Assembly (NCBI GenBank): GCA_021827445.1
Contig: JAKAVW010000178.1
Location: 1-6,332, forward strand
Reading direction: 5' to 3'
Source: Pseudomonadota bacterium
GTDB taxonomy: Bacteria; Pseudomonadota; Gammaproteobacteria; Acidithiobacillales; Acidithiobacillaceae
DNA length: 6,332 bases
Under the pieces are notes generated by a model. The model saw only the letters and a list, made by a program, of their open reading frames with translations, was not told the DNA's origin and did not search any database. Below, one piece after another: positions 5,164-6,332 of this stretch (within the stretch, counting starts at the first letter, position 1; every line of letters starts with the position of its first letter). Made by a program: the position numbers and the translations under genes.

Positions 5164-5361
5164 GTGAACACATGGACGCTTCGTCGTTTTTTAAAGCGGA
5201 TCCCTGAGCCCACAATCACTGACGTTGAACGGAACGTTTTTTGGAATCCGGGCACGGCACAAATCGCCATCAACTATGCGGCGGCGAACATGCCCTGCCA
5301 GACGAATATCCCGATTATCAATCCGATGCTCGCCGTAAAGGCAGGACCACCTCATGTATGA
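5164..5361 (+). CDS. Small ORF of unknown nature in the 'third-copy' position
   Basis: A GTG-started frame of 65 codons has AAGGTGG about 8 bases upstream. It begins VNTWTLRRFLKRIPEPTI and later reads FWNPGTAQIAINYAAANMPC. There is no signal peptide, membrane segment or domain I recognise, and no similarity to the ankyrin proteins. It lies directly after the duplicated spacer that precedes ankyrin gene 2, so it sits where a further copy would start. The same frame is open back into the end of ankyrin gene 2, which weakens the case for a true start. It could be a real small gene, a remnant, or chance. Confidence 0.3.
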   Translation: MNTWTLRRFLKRIPEPTITDVERNVFWNPGTAQIAINYAAANMPCQTNIPIINPMLAVKAGPPHV

Positions 5362-5416
5362 AGCTAACAGGCTGATTGCAAATACATATAGCCATATTTA
5401 ACTTGCCAGATAAACC

Positions 5417-5524
5417 ATGTATATGATTTATCACTATATTCATGCAGTTGCGGTGTTGTCTGGGTGCATGCAGCCTTCGGAAATCAATGGGTTACGGATG
5501 ACTTTGACAAAGCCTTGGCCGTAA
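5417..5524 (+). CDS. Doubtful 35-aa ORF before the membrane gene
   Basis: This frame begins MYMIYHYIHAVAVLSGCMQP and ends with TAA at 5522-5524, within the ribosome binding region of the gene at 5537, so it could be coupled to it. LSGC resembles a lipobox, but the N-terminus lacks the usual basic residues. No Shine-Dalgarno sequence precedes the ATG. The surrounding 5362-5536 is an AT-rich spacer with no other feature I can support. Confidence 0.2.
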   Translation: MYMIYHYIHAVAVLSGCMQPSEINGLRMTLTKPWP

Positions 5525-5536
5525 GGGAGCTTTAAA

Positions 5537-5968
5537 ATGACATTTAAAGCGTCACTGCTTAATACGTGCAATCGCTTTAAAGAGGCGATAGTCTTAACGG
5601 CTATAATTTTTCTGTTGTTCTTGTTGCAAATCATATTGTTTTCGATATTTGCAGTATCTATTGATTTAGATGGAGAGATTGACGCTATAGCCATTATTAT
5701 TATTATTATAGCATTGGTAAAATTTGGAATGTCTGTTAATAATTATATTTTAGATTTTTCCTTTCTTTTAATTATGGTGGTGATGTTTTCTTTTGTTTTT
5801 TTTGCTTTATCAGTATTTATGGGCCTCTTGTTAACTTTATTGTTGTTTATATTTGGATGGTATCTGCCTCTTCTAATATTTTTACCGTCAGCTTTTCTAA
5901 TTACCTCTCTAGGGTTTTTAATCGTGATTACGATATGGACAAAAAAACATAAAAAAACATTCTCATAG
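5537..5968 (+). CDS. Multi-span membrane protein of unknown family
   Basis: This 143-aa protein has an ATG preceded by AAGGGAG (5523-5529, 7-base spacing). Hydrophobic segments are at about 17-40, 50-61, 71-106 (long enough for two helices) and 109-134. A basic start (K4, R13, K15) and a basic C-terminal tail (KKHKK, 136-140) bracket them, so four or five membrane passes are likely, with both ends probably cytoplasmic by the positive-inside rule. An acidic loop DLDGEID (43-49) separates the first two segments. Composition is almost all Ile, Leu, Phe and Val, and the DNA is only about 30% GC by eye, far below its neighbours, which suggests recent acquisition. A run of five ATT codons plus ATA gives six isoleucines at 53-58. 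I recognise no family. Low-complexity membrane proteins like this occur among O-antigen, superinfection-exclusion and immunity proteins, but nothing here chooses between these. Confidence 0.7.
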   Translation: MTFKASLLNTCNRFKEAIVLTAIIFLLFLLQIILFSIFAVSIDLDGEIDAIAIIIIIIALVKFGMSVNNYILDFSFLLIMVVMFSFVFFALSVFMGLLLTLLLFIFGWYLPLLIFLPSAFLITSLGFLIVITIWTKKHKKTFS

Positions 5969-6013
5969 TAGATGGCAAAGAGATAAGCAAATTTAAATAA
6001 GGAATTACAGTTT

Positions 6014-6133
6014 ATGTGGGCGAAGGATGGGATGCCGTTAAATAATTGTACCCTGGTAGGATGTGCGAATTCTAATGATCATGGCCCCCTGAAGAAAGCC
6101 CATTGTGGTCTCCCTGATTTTAAGATCAAGTGA
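6014..6133 (+). CDS. Short ORF, possibly truncated by the IS element
   Basis: An ATG with AAGGAA 9 bases upstream opens a 39-codon frame (MWAKDGMPLNNCTLVGC, then HGPLKKAHCGLPDFKIK) with cysteines at 12, 17 and 32. Its stop (6131-6133) lies in the sequence that I think is the outer end of the IS630-type element, so the frame may be the 5' stump of a gene cut by the insertion. No homologue is recognised. Confidence 0.35.
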   Translation: MWAKDGMPLNNCTLVGCANSNDHGPLKKAHCGLPDFKIK

Positions 6134-6332
6134 GAGTAAAACGTGGACACCCTAGTGTAGTGTTGCATTTTGTTTGCCGCTTAAATGGCCGTTAGCGCGG
6201 ATGACCTTTTGCAGGATATGCCGCGCGGTTTTAGTCCAGATGAAGGGCTTGGGATTCGTATTGTGATGGGCGATGTAACCATCAATAGCCTGGATAAGTT
6301 CTGGCACACTGGTGAATACGCCACGGCGTAGC
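6120..6332 (-). mobile_element. End of an IS630-family insertion sequence (partial)
   Basis: The transposase C-terminus reaches 6152, and about 30 bases beyond its stop (6120-6151, containing GTAAAACGTGGACAC) are the likely terminal inverted repeat region. IS630-family elements insert at TA dinucleotides; several TAs lie near 6120, and the exact boundary cannot be fixed without the other end, which is outside the window. Confidence 0.6.
6152..6332 (-). CDS. IS630-family transposase, C-terminal 60 codons (cut by window edge)
   Basis: Reading leftward from the window edge, the frame gives LRRGVFTSVPELIQAIDGY, then IAHHNTNPKPFIWTKTARHI and LQKVIRANGHLSGKQNATLH, ending with TAG at 6152-6154. The RRGVF...PELI.AID.YI..HN..PKPF.WT..A..IL.K. 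pattern is the conserved C-terminal tail of IS630/Tc1-mariner type transposases, just after the final glutamate of the DDE triad. The catalytic DDE residues and the helix-turn-helix lie outside the window, so activity cannot be judged. The visible part has no stop or frameshift. Confidence 0.88.
   Translation of the reverse strand, partial: LRRGVFTSVPELIQAIDGYIAHHNTNPKPFIWTKTARHILQKVIRANGHLSGKQNATLH

Noticed and set aside
5222..5242. Possible terminator: ACGTT / AACGT hairpin followed by a T run
   Set aside because: The stem is only 5 bp, AT-rich, with a 6-base loop, and is too weak to call. It also lies inside the candidate ORF 5164-5361.
1..6332. CRISPR array or rRNA
   Set aside because: No regularly spaced repeats of 25-40 bases and no rRNA-like segments are visible on either strand.

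Overview
This window looks like an accessory or boundary region of a proteobacterial chromosome. The evidence is the beta/gamma-type tRNA sequence, DUF3617 and DUF805 envelope proteins, Gram-negative signal peptides and an IS630-family transposase. An acidophilic chemolithotroph such as Acidithiobacillus is possible, but that is a guess from gene content and general style; nothing in the window proves the taxon.

Layout. Positions 1-334 hold no convincing gene, only short repeats, a palindrome and a promoter-like/ribosome-binding-site arrangement that runs straight into a 3' tRNA fragment. Positions 335-384 are the anticodon arm, T arm, acceptor strand and CCA of a CAT-anticodon tRNA without its 5' half, the usual signature of an integration (att) site. 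Positions 385-1340 are decayed minus-strand coding sequence, including a frameshifted, TPR-like (tetratricopeptide) pseudogene.

From 1460 to 3046 there is an envelope-protein group. Two divergent DUF3617-type secreted proteins share a four-cysteine pattern and a 98-bp intergenic region carrying an inverted repeat. The rightward one is followed after 10 bp by a DUF805 inner-membrane protein. Positions 3047-3415 hold a good sigma70-like promoter and a reading frame broken by one amber codon; its end overlaps the next gene's start.

Positions 3416-5119 hold two tandem genes for exported ankyrin-repeat proteins (273 and 274 aa). They have the same architecture: signal peptide, about five ankyrin repeats, and a shared tryptophan/tyrosine-rich C-terminal module. 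Their 5' halves have diverged, but the 3' ends are nearly identical in DNA, with 56 consecutive identical bases. This suggests gene conversion or strong constraint. The duplicated unit includes the sequence after the stop codon, so what follows gene 2 occupies the place where a third copy would start; a 65-codon ORF of unknown nature lies there.

From 5362 onwards the composition becomes very AT-rich. A 143-aa multi-span membrane protein is encoded at 5537-5968, preceded by a doubtful 35-codon ORF. A short ORF with a ribosome binding site (6014-6133) seems to run into the end of an IS630-family element, whose transposase C-terminus is read leftward from the window edge to 6152.

Taken together, all the intact genes encode exported or membrane proteins of unknown function, surrounded by remnants of mobile DNA and broken genes. 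A shared envelope role (for example protection, stress response or immunity) is possible but is inference only.
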